DNA of 64,000 nucleotides, taken from positions 1 to 64,000 of the forward strand of contig CALVTL010000003.1 in the NCBI GenBank assembly GCA_944362555.1, in the 5' to 3' direction. Below are positions 8,986 through 19,168 of this stretch, in pieces (position 1 is the stretch's first letter; the number at the start of each line of letters is the position of its first letter). A program made the position numbers and the translations under genes. This stretch comes from an uncultured Clostridia bacterium (GTDB lineage: Bacteria > Bacillota > Clostridia > Christensenellales > Borkfalkiaceae). A model generated the notes under the pieces. The model was not told the DNA's origin, made no database searches, and worked only from the letters and a program-made list of their open reading frames with translations.

Positions 8986-10341
8986 TCAGGCGTTGAGTTT
9001 GAGCCGCTGTACCACGGCTTTGCACTCTTTCAGCCCGTCCTCTCCGAACAGTTCGTCCATATATCTGCAGAATTTGTCCGCCTGGTTGCGGATGTATACG
9101 GGATTCTGCATCCCCAGCTTGCGCATCACCTTCTTCGCCAGAATATCGTCCAGCGCCTCCAGCTCCTCCCCGCCGCAAGCTATGTATACGGGAACATACG
9201 TCCGTATCTGCTTCATGATACGGTTCCCGAACGTGATCCTGAAATTTTCCTTCATGTATTCGTCCAGCTTCTGCAATCTCCCGAGGTTCCGCCGCGTGAT
9301 CTCATATTCCCGCTGCGCCGCCTCCCCCAGCTCCGCAAACCGCTTCGCCGTCAAATGCACTCGTCCCCCGCTCTCCGCATAAAAACTCTCCGCCTTCGTG
9401 TCCAGGTCCATGATCATCGCACGGTCGTACACCTTGTCCGAGATGGCAAACGTCGAGTCGTCGTTGTTCGCCGTCCCGATAAACCACATATTCGCGGGCA
9501 GGCGCAGATGCCCCTTGTCGAGCTGCTCCGGGTCGTCCTCCCAGCTCCCGTTCGCCACCACAAGGTTGCGCTCCTCCGGGTTGGGCAGTTCCAGCAGCGA
9601 CAAAAACTCCGCAAAGTAGTACTCCACCCGCGCAATGTTCATCTCGTCCAATACCGTGATGAAGATGTCTTTGCTGTAATTCGCCTCGTACATCTTCTTC
9701 AACAGGTCCGTTTCGTTGAACCTTCTCGTGAATTCGTTGTAATATCCCACAAGGTCCGTCCGCTCCTTCCACATCGGCTGCACCGGCACGATGAGCGAAG
9801 GATTGTCCAGAAACTCCCCGAACGCACGCGCGAGCGACGTCTTGCCCGTTCCCGACATCCCCTGCAGGATCATGATGTGCGACACCAGAAGTCCCGCCAC
9901 GAATCTGCGGATGTCCGCCGCGGAATAGTAGAGCCGCAGCTTCCCCGCCGCATAGTTGCGGAACCGCTCGCACAGGGTCTTTAAATTGATATGTTCGTCG
10001 TAATCGCTGCGCAGAAAACTCTCCTTTTCCGCGTCGAGCGCGGTGAGCCCCTCGTATCGGGACTTCGCGCCCTCCTCCGCCGCCGCCACGGATGCGGACG
10101 CGCTCTCCTGCGCCTGCACGCGCGCAGGCGCGGGAGCGCTCTCCCCCACCACCGCGCGGATGGTCACGGGCTCCGTCCGCCTGCTCTCCCGCACGATGAG
10201 CGCCACGACGACGACCGCCACGATGACGAGCAGCAAAATGACGTATGCGAGAATGGCGTACCACGATGACGCGAACTCCAAGAGCTTTGCAAAAAAACCG
10301 TCCGCCGCCAGAAGGCGGGATGTGATGTCTGCAAAAATCAT
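8986..10341 (-). CDS. Membrane-anchored McrB-like AAA+ ATPase, copy 2
   Basis: 451 residues. One TM helix (about 27-50) differs in sequence and number from copy 1. A linker rich in Ala/Glu follows, then an AAA_5/McrB domain almost identical to that of the 475-residue paralogue. Walker A is GMSGTGKTS (about 161-169) and Walker B is VLDEMNIAR (about 230-238). The near identity extends to the DNA, including synonymous positions and the spacer carrying the next gene's ribosome site, so duplication or gene conversion was recent. The start has an AAAGGAG site nine bases upstream and follows the GH3-fusion stop by 19 bp. The two copies could form mixed rings with different membrane anchors; this is inference. 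Confidence 0.88.
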   Translation of the reverse strand: MIFADITSRLLAADGFFAKLLEFASSWYAILAYVILLLVIVAVVVVALIVRESRRTEPVTIRAVVGESAPAPARVQAQESASASVAAAEEGAKSRYEGLTALDAEKESFLRSDYDEHINLKTLCERFRNYAAGKLRLYYSAADIRRFVAGLLVSHIMILQGMSGTGKTSLARAFGEFLDNPSLIVPVQPMWKERTDLVGYYNEFTRRFNETDLLKKMYEANYSKDIFITVLDEMNIARVEYYFAEFLSLLELPNPEERNLVVANGSWEDDPEQLDKGHLRLPANMWFIGTANNDDSTFAISDKVYDRAMIMDLDTKAESFYAESGGRVHLTAKRFAELGEAAQREYEITRRNLGRLQKLDEYMKENFRITFGNRIMKQIRTYVPVYIACGGEELEALDDILAKKVMRKLGMQNPVYIRNQADKFCRYMDELFGEDGLKECKAVVQRLKLNA

Positions 10342-10360
10342 AGCGTGTTGCTCCTTTGCG

Positions 10361-13300
10361 TCATTCCTCTGCGAGCACGGGCTCCGCCGTCATCTGTTTG
10401 CATACGGGCATATTCCCCTCGCCGAAACAGAGATCGAGCGCGGCGCCGGGGGCGTATTCCTCCCCGACGTCCTCTGCGGCGGGCGAGGCGAGGATGGGCA
10501 GCATGAGCTGCGCCGCCACCGTCGCGTCGAGCGCGTCCGCCTGTTCGCCGCCGCCCGAAAGATAGACGGAGGAGAACTTTTCCATACGCGTCCAGCCCTT
10601 GTTGTCCGAAGAAAAGCCCGTGAACTTGCACACATACCGCTCCAGACGGTCGATCTTCTTCCAGCCGCCCTCTTCATCCAGCGCGTACGCGTCGCGCGCG
10701 ACGCGCTCCAGCCCCGCGAGCTGCCCGTAGAGGAAGGGTTCAACGTCCTGCTTTGCCGCCGCCTCTGTGACCTCGGTCGGCTCCACGTCCAGAAAACTTG
10801 CGATGCGGGCGAAATACGCGTCCGTGCGGCGCAGGTCGGCACCGCCTTCGAGCAGCATCACGAACCACACGTTGCGCGGGATGCGCACGACGCCCTCCGA
10901 AGGTCCGTCCTCGCGCAGGATGACGGAGTTGCCGTCGTCCGGGAAGTTGATATAGCGCGCGAGGGGCAGGAAAAAGGAGGGTACCATGTCGGGGATGACC
11001 CCGTCGAGAACGGACAAAAAGATGCGCTCGGGGCGGGGCGCCGCGTCGAACACGGCGCGCGCGGCGGCGGTCTTTTCCACCGCCCCGCCCTGCGTGATGC
11101 GGTAGAACATTTCCTCCGCCGAGGCGTATTTTCCGCAGGCGTCGAGATAGAACGGCGTCCCGCAGAACTCCGCAAGCACCTGCATGAGCGCTTTCAGCCG
11201 CGCGGGCGCCTTGCTGCGCAGGATGAGCAGGCGGGACGCGCACATCGACGCAAAGAGCCGCCGCGCCGTTCCCGCGTCCACCCCCACCCCGCGCGCCGCC
11301 GCAAAGGCGCAGAAGCGCTCGCAGACGTGGGGCATGGTATCGGCAGAGTTGAAGTCGTTTCCGTAAGACGTCTTATTCTCCTGCGGCTGCGCCCCGTCGG
11401 AGACGGGCGCGTCCTCCTCGGCGAACGCCTCGTCAAAGAGGCGGGCGTAGGGCTGCTGCGCCACGGCGGGCTGTTCCGAAGGCTTTTTCCTGACCAGCAC
11501 TGTCGCCCTGCGCCTTGCCCTGCGCCGCGCGCCGATGCCGCAGCAGAGGAGCACGATGCCCAAAAGCAGCAGCCCGACGGGCACAAAGAACACGATCTGC
11601 CGCCCCGTATCGTCGAGCGCGTCCCCCAGAATCCCCGCAAGTTCGCAGGCGAGCGCGGCGGTCGCGCACAAGAGCCCGACGATCGCCAGCACGAGCCCCC
11701 AGGCAAAGAGACGTTTCCCCTTTTTGGGGTTTACGCGGATGTCGGAAAAGGTGTAGCCGTCCGCCAGAATGTTGGACTTTGCCTGCAGATAGTCGGACGC
11801 CGCCTCGCCGTGTTTCGGCAAAATGCTGCCCGAGAGGCGCATTTTCGCGCGCAGACGGATATCCGAGACGTTCGAACCGACATAGACGGCGTACTCCCCG
11901 CTCTCGACACGGAGATCCCCGTTTTCAAATACGGCAAGCGCGCGCTGCGAAACGGGCACCGTGACGCGCTTCTCCTGTCCGGGCGCGAGGCGGATCTTGG
12001 CAAATCCGCACAGCACCTTTTTGGGACGCAGGCACGCCGAACGCGGCATCCCCGCATACACCTGCGCGACCTCCGACGCCGCGACGCGCCCCGTGTTGCG
12101 GACGGTGAAAGAGACGTTGGTCCCGTTCACCTCGCACGCGGAATACGCGAACGACGTATAGGAGAGCCCGAATCCGAAGGGATAGCGCACGCTGACGCCC
12201 GAAGTATCGTAATTGCGGTAACCGAGAAATCCCCCCACCTTGTTTTTGCCAGCGTCCTTATCGGCGACGGCGGCGGCATACAGACCGTCCGGGTCGTCAT
12301 AACAGGTGAAGGCGAGCCGTCCGGAGGGGGCGGTCTTGCCCGTGAGCACCGCATGGAGTGCGGCGGCACACGCCGTGCCGCTCACGGGAGCGAGCAATAC
12401 GGCTGCCGCGCCCCCGTCGAAGGAGAGATCGGTCATGAGCTCGCCCGACAAAACGACGATGACGGGCTTTCCGATCCCGAACAGCGCGGACGCGAGCGCG
12501 AGCTGATTGGCGGGCAGGCGCACCTTGCGGTTGGCGATCATGTCCTCCTCCCGCCCTGCGTCCGCACCCAGGAAGAGTACGACGGCGTCGCTCTGCGCGG
12601 CGAGCGTGCACGCCTCCTCCGCCATCTCGTCGCTCCTGTCGCTCGCCATGTCATATCCCGCAGCCGTTCCGACGAGCGTGAACGCGCCGTCCGCGCGCAC
12701 CTGTTCGGCATACGCCGCCTCCGACGAGGTGCCGGAGGGCGTGGGGATCCTGCCGATGACGGCAAGGCGGCACGGCTTGAGCGGGAGCGTTTTTTGTGTG
12801 TTTTTGAGCAGGACGATGCTCTCCTCCGCGGCGCGCGCGCAGACGTCGGGAGCGGGCGGGGCGGCATACATCCCGCCCGCAGTGCGGGCGCACTGCGACG
12901 CAAATTCGATGACGCGGTCGACCGCCTCGTCGAGCACGCTGTCCTCGAGCGCCTCCCCCGTGCGGCACGCCTCCTCCAGCTCCTCCACGCTGCATCCGCC
13001 CTTATCCACCTCGTCCTTCAGGTGCAGGTATCGCTCGTGCGCGGCGCGCAGGACGGCGACGTCCCCCGCCCAGAGAAGATTTTCCTTTTTCAGACAGGCG
13101 ACCTGATGCTTTGCATCCGCATCGGTGCAGATGACGTACCGTCCCGCCGACGAGCGGTGCAGGCGGGCATTGATCGCCGAGCAGTTGATCTCGCCGTATT
13201 CGCCGCCGAGCGCCGCATAGGACGCGGAGACGGAGGGCGTCTTGCCCTCGAAGAAGGAGGAAAAGGGCGCAAGATAATATTCGTGCAGAACGCGCGGATC

Positions 13301-13744
13301 GGGCGTCTTGTCGAGACGGCGCGCGTCCTCCTCGTTCAGCCCGCAGCCGCTCAGACAGGGCATGACGCAGTTGGCGGCATCCGCCCCGGCGATCGCACGG
13401 GCGTATGCCTCCGCAAGGCACGCGTCCTCCGAAATACCGCGGCGGTAAGGGCTGCCGCTCACATTGACGGCGGGGGTGAAGAGGAAATGGATGTGCTCCT
13501 CCCGCGCCTGCGCGGCGAGCACCGACGCCGCATCCGAGACGAGCGGCACGTTCCACGAATTGGCGAGCGCCGCAAAGGAAGGCAGGACGTTCCCGCACCT
13601 TGCGTTCATGCGGTGCGGCCCGCTGTACCGGAATGCGGGGATCCCGACGGCGGAGAAGTCCCCCTCGGCGAGCGCCTTGACGGACGCCGCCAGCGTCAGC
13701 TTCTGCTCCGTCGTCAGTTGTTCAACGATCTCACGGTTTTTCAT
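10361..13744 (-). CDS. GH3-like protein fused via two TM helices to a degenerate McrB-like AAA domain
   Basis: 1127 residues. Residues 1-290 resemble a GH3 barrel, 300-470 the GH3 alpha/beta domain and about 535-640 an FnIII domain, with the usual PFGFGLSYTSFAYS joint before it. The nucleophile-type Asp may persist in VICTDADA, but the usual KH(F) motif is replaced by MPCLSG, so activity is doubtful. Two TM helices (about 679-705 and 716-738) follow. Residues about 800-1090 align along their length with the neighbouring AAA proteins (VCERFCAFAAARG against LCERFRNYAAGKL; IPRNVWFVM against LPANMWFIG), but Walker A is lost (RSKAPARL) and Walker B is VLDGVIPDM. There is no signal peptide, so with two TM helices both ends are predicted cytoplasmic. 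The start has a GGAGAT site. Confidence 0.8.
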   Translation of the reverse strand: MKNREIVEQLTTEQKLTLAASVKALAEGDFSAVGIPAFRYSGPHRMNARCGNVLPSFAALANSWNVPLVSDAASVLAAQAREEHIHFLFTPAVNVSGSPYRRGISEDACLAEAYARAIAGADAANCVMPCLSGCGLNEEDARRLDKTPDPRVLHEYYLAPFSSFFEGKTPSVSASYAALGGEYGEINCSAINARLHRSSAGRYVICTDADAKHQVACLKKENLLWAGDVAVLRAAHERYLHLKDEVDKGGCSVEELEEACRTGEALEDSVLDEAVDRVIEFASQCARTAGGMYAAPPAPDVCARAAEESIVLLKNTQKTLPLKPCRLAVIGRIPTPSGTSSEAAYAEQVRADGAFTLVGTAAGYDMASDRSDEMAEEACTLAAQSDAVVLFLGADAGREEDMIANRKVRLPANQLALASALFGIGKPVIVVLSGELMTDLSFDGGAAAVLLAPVSGTACAAALHAVLTGKTAPSGRLAFTCYDDPDGLYAAAVADKDAGKNKVGGFLGYRNYDTSGVSVRYPFGFGLSYTSFAYSACEVNGTNVSFTVRNTGRVAASEVAQVYAGMPRSACLRPKKVLCGFAKIRLAPGQEKRVTVPVSQRALAVFENGDLRVESGEYAVYVGSNVSDIRLRAKMRLSGSILPKHGEAASDYLQAKSNILADGYTFSDIRVNPKKGKRLFAWGLVLAIVGLLCATAALACELAGILGDALDDTGRQIVFFVPVGLLLLGIVLLCCGIGARRRARRRATVLVRKKPSEQPAVAQQPYARLFDEAFAEEDAPVSDGAQPQENKTSYGNDFNSADTMPHVCERFCAFAAARGVGVDAGTARRLFASMCASRLLILRSKAPARLKALMQVLAEFCGTPFYLDACGKYASAEEMFYRITQGGAVEKTAAARAVFDAAPRPERIFLSVLDGVIPDMVPSFFLPLARYINFPDDGNSVILREDGPSEGVVRIPRNVWFVMLLEGGADLRRTDAYFARIASFLDVEPTEVTEAAAKQDVEPFLYGQLAGLERVARDAYALDEEGGWKKIDRLERYVCKFTGFSSDNKGWTRMEKFSSVYLSGGGEQADALDATVAAQLMLPILASPAAEDVGEEYAPGAALDLCFGEGNMPVCKQMTAEPVLAEE

Positions 13745-13780
13745 ACTATCTCCATGCTTTCCGCCGCCATGCGGCGCACT

Positions 13781-16700
13781 TTATTTTTCAAAAAATACGA
13801 TATCCAGATAGACGCAGTCATCGTACGCGCTGCCTGCGCCGTCCTTTTCAAAGCTCACTTCCAGCTTGTCCCCCTCGTTCAGGAAAAAACTGCTGGAGTA
13901 CATCACCCCGATGTCCCCGTTTATGCTGTTCACAATCTCCCCGTTGAGGCGGAAGACGCAGCACTCGCCCGAGGCGGCGGAGACCATGAACGAAATGAAC
14001 ACCTGCATCCCGTCCGTTCCCGGAATGGTGAGAACGGAGGAGGAGCCGTCGTCGTGATTGGAGGAGACGAGCTGCCCGTCCGCGTTCACTCCGAACGGGA
14101 ACTTCTCATCGTTGGCGAGGCGCTCCGACGTGCCGAGCACATCGGCAGCGTTGATGCCCTGCTTGCCGCACACCGTGCACCTTCCGGACGCGTCGGGCGA
14201 ATGCCCGTTGGGAGGATACGTCTGCTCCTGAAGAACGGCGCCGCAGCGCACACAGAGGTACTGCTCCACGCCCTCCTCCTCGCAGGTGGGAAGTTTCATC
14301 CATTGCCATTCGGCGCGGACGTCCGTGATGAGGTTGCCGTCCGCGTCACGGCACCACTGCCCCGCCTCGTGCACGCAGTCGGCATAATAATACACCGTTC
14401 TGCCCGCCCAGCCGTTTTCGGAGAGCGCCTGCCACGCCTCGCGCGAGCCGCCAAAATATACGACATCGGGAAGATAGGAGCCCGACGTCCCCCATTCGAT
14501 GGCGGTGACGCCCTGCGGGACGACGACGGCGTAGACGCCCCCGTAGATAAACACTTCTTTGCCGACGGAATACGCGTCGATGATGTCCTCCCCGTAGGCG
14601 AAGGAGTCGGGCAGCGTGAAGGCATCGTTGTTATTGTAATAGGTCTGATAGCCGCAGCGCACGAGCTGCCAGCCGCCGTCCGTGAGCAGGAAATAGTACC
14701 CGCCCTCCTCGACGAAGCGGCTCTCCTCAGCCGACGAACAGAGCGCAAGCGCGTACCGCGCCACGCCGCCATATTCGGACGAGCCCGCCGCAACGGGCAG
14801 CGCGCTCAGATTGCGCACCTCCAGAAGGTCGCGGCACTCCGCAAAGGCGGAATTTCCGACGGACGCAAGCGACGCCGGCAGCGTGACGGAATACAGCGCA
14901 TAACAACAATAGAACGCACTGTCCCCCACGCTCTCCAGCCCCGCGGGAAGGTCGGCGCGCAGGAGGGAGGTGCATGAGAAAAATGCGTTGTTCCCGATGC
15001 GGACGAGCCCCTCCGGGAACACGACCTCCGCAAGCGAATAGCAATAGGAAAACGCGGATTCCCCGATCTCCTTGACCTTCGTCCCCGTAAAGACGACTTC
15101 CGTAAGCGAGGAGCAGGAGGTGAAAGCATTTTCTCCGACCGCCGTGACGGCGTCGCCAAACTCCAAAGACGTCAGCGTCCCGTAATTCGCAAAGGCGTTG
15201 GGCGCGATGCGGTAGGAACCGATCGTCTCGCCGCCGTAACTGAACGTGCCGAGGCGGAGACGCGTGAGCCCCTCGCGCGCGCCGATGAGCGTCCACACGC
15301 CGCGGTAGCGGGCGAAGTACAGGTCGCCGACCGTGAGATAGGCAAGGCGGTCGGTGTCCTGCGGGGCATAGACGGCGAGCGCATACTTTGCCACGCCGCC
15401 GTAGTCGGAGGTCCCTGCCCCGAGCGGCAGCGCGCTGTTGTTATAAACTTCATACAGCCGGTAGCAGTTCCAGAATGCGTCGGGCTCGATGGAGGTGAGC
15501 GATGCGGGCAGCGTAACGGCGGAAAGGCGCCCGCACCCCATGAACGCCCCGTAGCCGATCTGTTGCAAGCCGTCGGGCAGGACGATCTTTTCCAGCGAAG
15601 AACAATAGGAAAATGTGTTCTGCCCGATCGATGTAAGCTGCGAGCCCGCGGCGAACGTCACCGATGTGAGTGCGCCGCAATTTGCAAAGGCGCTTTCCCC
15701 CGTCTGCGTGACGGCGGCGGAGATGACGACCGATTTGAGCGCAGCGTCGTTCTCCCAGAAGTATGCGGGGATCGCGTAGGACGTGACGGGCACGCCCGCA
15801 TAGGTGAACTGCGCGGGAAGGGCGAGCTCCTCCACCCCCTGCGGCGCGGAATGCAGATACCACATCTCGTCCGCGCGCAACCAGGAGAACCCGCCTTCTT
15901 CGGCGATCGTCCCCTCTCCGCCCTCCGTATAGACGGCGAGCGCATAGTAGGCGACATATCCGTTGCCAAAATCGCCGCGTATGACGGGGAGCGCGCTCTC
16001 GTTATACACCTCAAACAGGCGAAAACAGTTCTGAAACGCGTACTCGCCGATGTATTCCAGCGGCGCGGGCAGCGTGACGGCCGAAAGACGGCGGCACTCC
16101 GTGAAGGCGCTTTCTCCGATGCGCTCCAAAGACGCGGGCAGCTCCAGCTCCGTAAGCGCGCGGCAGCCGTAAAAAGCGTATTCCCCGATCGACGTCGTGC
16201 CCTCGGGAAGGACGACCGTCTGAAGATTTTCGCACCCATAGAAGGCATACGCACCCACCGTCTTTGCCTGCGTCACGGTGACCTTCCGCAAAGACGACGG
16301 CGCCAAGGAGCCGTAGCTCTGATAGCTCCCGCCGAACAGATGCGCAAGGAAGTTGTTGGTGAGCGCATACTCCCCCACAAAGGGGAGAGTGAGCTCGGTG
16401 AGCGAAGTGCAATGCTCCAGGGCGGCGAACTCCACCCGCTGCACGCTGTCGGGAAGGGTGAGCTCGGTGAGCGACATGCAATTTAAGAACGCCCGCTCCC
16501 CGATGAGAGAGAGCCCTTCGGGAAGTACGATGCGCTCCAGCGCGGAACAGTTATTGAAGGCGTACTCCGCGACCTGTCCGGCGTTGGTCAGCACGACCGT
16601 TTTCAGCGATGCGGGCAATGCGGGCACCTCCCAATGCGAATTCTGCCCGAACAAATAGCCCAAAAAGGCGTTCTGCGTCTGCGTCTGTCCCGCAAAGGGC

Positions 16701-19168
16701 AGGGAGACTTCCTCGAGCGAAGTGCACTCCGCGAGCATGGCGTGCCCCATCTGTCCGACGCTTGCGGGAACGGTGAGCGATGCGAGCAAACGGCACCCGT
16801 AAAACGCCCGCGCCCCGACGGATGTCAGCCCCTCGGCAAGCACGATGCTCTCGAGCGAGGCGCAATCGGCAAAGGCGCCGTATGCGAGCACCTCGGCGCG
16901 GGTGAGCTCCACCGTGCGCAGGGAGGCGGGGACTTCGTCGTTCCACGACGCGTTCCCGAAGAGATACCCCAGCGTCGACGCACCCGACGCACTCGCCCCG
17001 AGGAAGGGAACGGTGAGCCGTTCGAGCTGCGTGCAGCCCGCCAGGATCCCCCTTCCGACGGACGTGACGCCGTTGGGGACGGTAAACTCCGTGAGCGACG
17101 TGCAGCCCGCCGCAAACGCGTTCCCGATCGACGTGACGTTCTGCGGGATGACGATCTCCGAAAGCGACGTGCACCCCTCCAGCAGCGAGGCGGGAAGGGA
17201 GGCGAGGGAGGACGGCAGCGCGATGGATACAAGGGAAGTGCAGTCCTCAAACGCGCCCGTCCCGATGGTGACGATGCGCTCGGGGAGCACGACCTCGGAG
17301 AGTGCGCCGCAGCCTTCAAACACCCCGTCGCCGAGGTAATTGAGCGAGGACGGGAGCGTGGCTTCTTCGAGCGAGAGGCATCCCTTGAACGCCTCGCTGC
17401 CGATATAATACACGGCGGAAGGGAACCGGAACTGCCGCAGCTCACGGCAGTTTTCAAACACTTTGTCGTAAATGACGGAAAGAGCCGAAGGGAGCGTCAG
17501 GGAGGAAAGGGAGGTGCAGTCGCCGAACAACCCGGAAGTGAGCGCCGCGACCTTGCTCCCGTTGGAGAACGCCGCGCGTTTCAGCGACGTGCAGCCGCGG
17601 AAGACGTCGGTGCCGAGCTCCTCCACGGCGGCGGGGATGACGATCTCCGAAAGCGACGCGCAGTCTTTGAACGTGCCAGACGCAAGAAAGGTGAGCGGCG
17701 TATCCTGCGTGAAACCGACGGTGCGCAGGGACGAGCAGCCCGAAAAGGCGCCCTCTCCGAGCGACGTGAGGCGGTTGCCGTCGAACGACGCGATCGCCGT
17801 ATCGCGGAACGCCCGGCTTCCCACGGTCTCCACCGTTCTGCCGAGATCGAGCGTTGTCAGGCTGATACAGCCGTCGAACGCGCTCGTCCCGACCGTGCCC
17901 TCATAGAGCGTATCCACCGTCACGCGCTCCAGGTTTTTCATCCCCTGGCAGAAAAACTCCGGGATGGCGTCCATTTCGCCCACGGTCAGCGTGCGCAGCC
18001 CCATCCGCGAAGAATCTTCGCCGAACAGTTCGGGGACGGACGCAACGCCGTCCCGCCCGAGCGAACGAAGATAGAGCTCCTCCACCCCGTAGCTGTTCCC
18101 GAAGGCGGCGTACCATCCGTTCCCGTCGCCCTGTGCCCTGTCCAGCGTCACGGAGCGCAGGGAAGAACAGCCGCCGAACGCATAAGGCGACAGGGTGAGC
18201 GGCACCCCCGCCTCGTCCGTGAACTGCACGGACGTCAGGGACGTGCAATCCAGAAAGGCGCTCGTTCCGACCGAACGGACGGTGGAAGAGTGCACCTTTG
18301 TGAGAGACGTGCAGCTCATAAAGGCGTAGCTTCCGATCTCCGTCACGCCCTCGAAGTCGAACTCGCTCAACTGCGGGCACTCCGCAAATGCGTGCGATGC
18401 GATCTGCAGGCTGCCCTCCGTCTTTACGCTGCGCAGCGCACGGTTGCCGCGGAACGCCTCCTCCGCGACGGAGATCACGCGGTAGCCGTCGATCTCGGCG
18501 GGGATCTCCACCTCGCGCACCGTGCCGTGCGTTCCCGTCACCTGCAGCGCGGAGCCCTCTCCCTTTTCGGGGTCGAGGAAGGTATATTCCACGCCGTCCA
18601 GATAAAATGCCTGCGCCTCCTCCTTGAAGGCATCCATATAAAAATACGTCGCAACGCCCGCCCCCGCGATGAGCAGGAGGGCGAGAAAGAGGATGAGAAC
18701 GGAGAATTTGTATTTGCGGCGGCTGACGGAGAGCGGCTTTCCGCCCATGCGCGCCCGCTGCGCAGACGCGTCGAAAGCGTCCCCCTCTTGGGGAGGACAA
18801 AAATCGGCGCGCGCGCCGCCCTTTGCGGGCGTGTACACATAGTCGCCGTACGCGGCGTTCAGAACTTCCGCGCGGAATTTGCCGCACGCCTCGGGGAGGG
18901 CGATCTTTTGCGCGGGGATAAAGAGCGCGCCGCCCTCGCCCTGCACGTCAAAGGTTTGCGTGCGGGAGGAGAGCGCTGCGCCGTTCTTGTCGAAGAACGC
19001 AAGGCGCACGGTGACGCGCGTCACCCGCTCCGCACGTTCGTTGAAAAAGCGCAGCAGCAGATCGCGCCCGTTCCCCTCTCCCTCACAGATGAGGTAGTCG
19101 CGGACGACGACCGTCCCGCCCCGCTGCGGATAGCGGTATTTTCCCTTTTCAAGGACTTTCTCTGTCAT
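13781..19168 (-). CDS. Giant BspA-type leucine-rich-repeat surface protein
   Basis: 1795 residues. A cytoplasmic N-terminal beta-rich domain (1-150) ends in basic residues before one TM helix (about 155-177). About 1450 outside residues of LRR_5/BspA repeats follow, with recurring motifs such as AFxxCxSLxxVxLP. Three larger inserted modules recur (each with LPV..G...YGGVA-like and WYL/W.LV segments). The C-terminal part has paired cysteines (CVRCG, CTVCG), as often seen in BspA-like proteins, and a final beta-sandwich domain. BspA-type repeats commonly bind host or microbial surfaces. The ATG overlaps the preceding gene's TGA by four bases (ATGA), which implies translational coupling. Having a large folded domain on the cytoplasmic side is unusual and could be the contact point with the AAA proteins. 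Confidence 0.88.
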   Translation of the reverse strand: MTEKVLEKGKYRYPQRGGTVVVRDYLICEGEGNGRDLLLRFFNERAERVTRVTVRLAFFDKNGAALSSRTQTFDVQGEGGALFIPAQKIALPEACGKFRAEVLNAAYGDYVYTPAKGGARADFCPPQEGDAFDASAQRARMGGKPLSVSRRKYKFSVLILFLALLLIAGAGVATYFYMDAFKEEAQAFYLDGVEYTFLDPEKGEGSALQVTGTHGTVREVEIPAEIDGYRVISVAEEAFRGNRALRSVKTEGSLQIASHAFAECPQLSEFDFEGVTEIGSYAFMSCTSLTKVHSSTVRSVGTSAFLDCTSLTSVQFTDEAGVPLTLSPYAFGGCSSLRSVTLDRAQGDGNGWYAAFGNSYGVEELYLRSLGRDGVASVPELFGEDSSRMGLRTLTVGEMDAIPEFFCQGMKNLERVTVDTLYEGTVGTSAFDGCISLTTLDLGRTVETVGSRAFRDTAIASFDGNRLTSLGEGAFSGCSSLRTVGFTQDTPLTFLASGTFKDCASLSEIVIPAAVEELGTDVFRGCTSLKRAAFSNGSKVAALTSGLFGDCTSLSSLTLPSALSVIYDKVFENCRELRQFRFPSAVYYIGSEAFKGCLSLEEATLPSSLNYLGDGVFEGCGALSEVVLPERIVTIGTGAFEDCTSLVSIALPSSLASLPASLLEGCTSLSEIVIPQNVTSIGNAFAAGCTSLTEFTVPNGVTSVGRGILAGCTQLERLTVPFLGASASGASTLGYLFGNASWNDEVPASLRTVELTRAEVLAYGAFADCASLESIVLAEGLTSVGARAFYGCRLLASLTVPASVGQMGHAMLAECTSLEEVSLPFAGQTQTQNAFLGYLFGQNSHWEVPALPASLKTVVLTNAGQVAEYAFNNCSALERIVLPEGLSLIGERAFLNCMSLTELTLPDSVQRVEFAALEHCTSLTELTLPFVGEYALTNNFLAHLFGGSYQSYGSLAPSSLRKVTVTQAKTVGAYAFYGCENLQTVVLPEGTTSIGEYAFYGCRALTELELPASLERIGESAFTECRRLSAVTLPAPLEYIGEYAFQNCFRLFEVYNESALPVIRGDFGNGYVAYYALAVYTEGGEGTIAEEGGFSWLRADEMWYLHSAPQGVEELALPAQFTYAGVPVTSYAIPAYFWENDAALKSVVISAAVTQTGESAFANCGALTSVTFAAGSQLTSIGQNTFSYCSSLEKIVLPDGLQQIGYGAFMGCGRLSAVTLPASLTSIEPDAFWNCYRLYEVYNNSALPLGAGTSDYGGVAKYALAVYAPQDTDRLAYLTVGDLYFARYRGVWTLIGAREGLTRLRLGTFSYGGETIGSYRIAPNAFANYGTLTSLEFGDAVTAVGENAFTSCSSLTEVVFTGTKVKEIGESAFSYCYSLAEVVFPEGLVRIGNNAFFSCTSLLRADLPAGLESVGDSAFYCCYALYSVTLPASLASVGNSAFAECRDLLEVRNLSALPVAAGSSEYGGVARYALALCSSAEESRFVEEGGYYFLLTDGGWQLVRCGYQTYYNNNDAFTLPDSFAYGEDIIDAYSVGKEVFIYGGVYAVVVPQGVTAIEWGTSGSYLPDVVYFGGSREAWQALSENGWAGRTVYYYADCVHEAGQWCRDADGNLITDVRAEWQWMKLPTCEEEGVEQYLCVRCGAVLQEQTYPPNGHSPDASGRCTVCGKQGINAADVLGTSERLANDEKFPFGVNADGQLVSSNHDDGSSSVLTIPGTDGMQVFISFMVSAASGECCVFRLNGEIVNSINGDIGVMYSSSFFLNEGDKLEVSFEKDGAGSAYDDCVYLDIVFFEK

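Noticed and set aside
5622..10341. Type IV restriction (McrBC) defence system
   Set aside because: ATPases have TM anchors, the partner lacks a visible nuclease, and the genes are embedded among surface-protein genes in one operon.
10043..14977. A 1644-codon plus-strand open frame
   Set aside because: It covers the GH3 fusion and the BspA gene in antisense. The composition is Arg/Ala/Glu biased and contains no recognisable domain.
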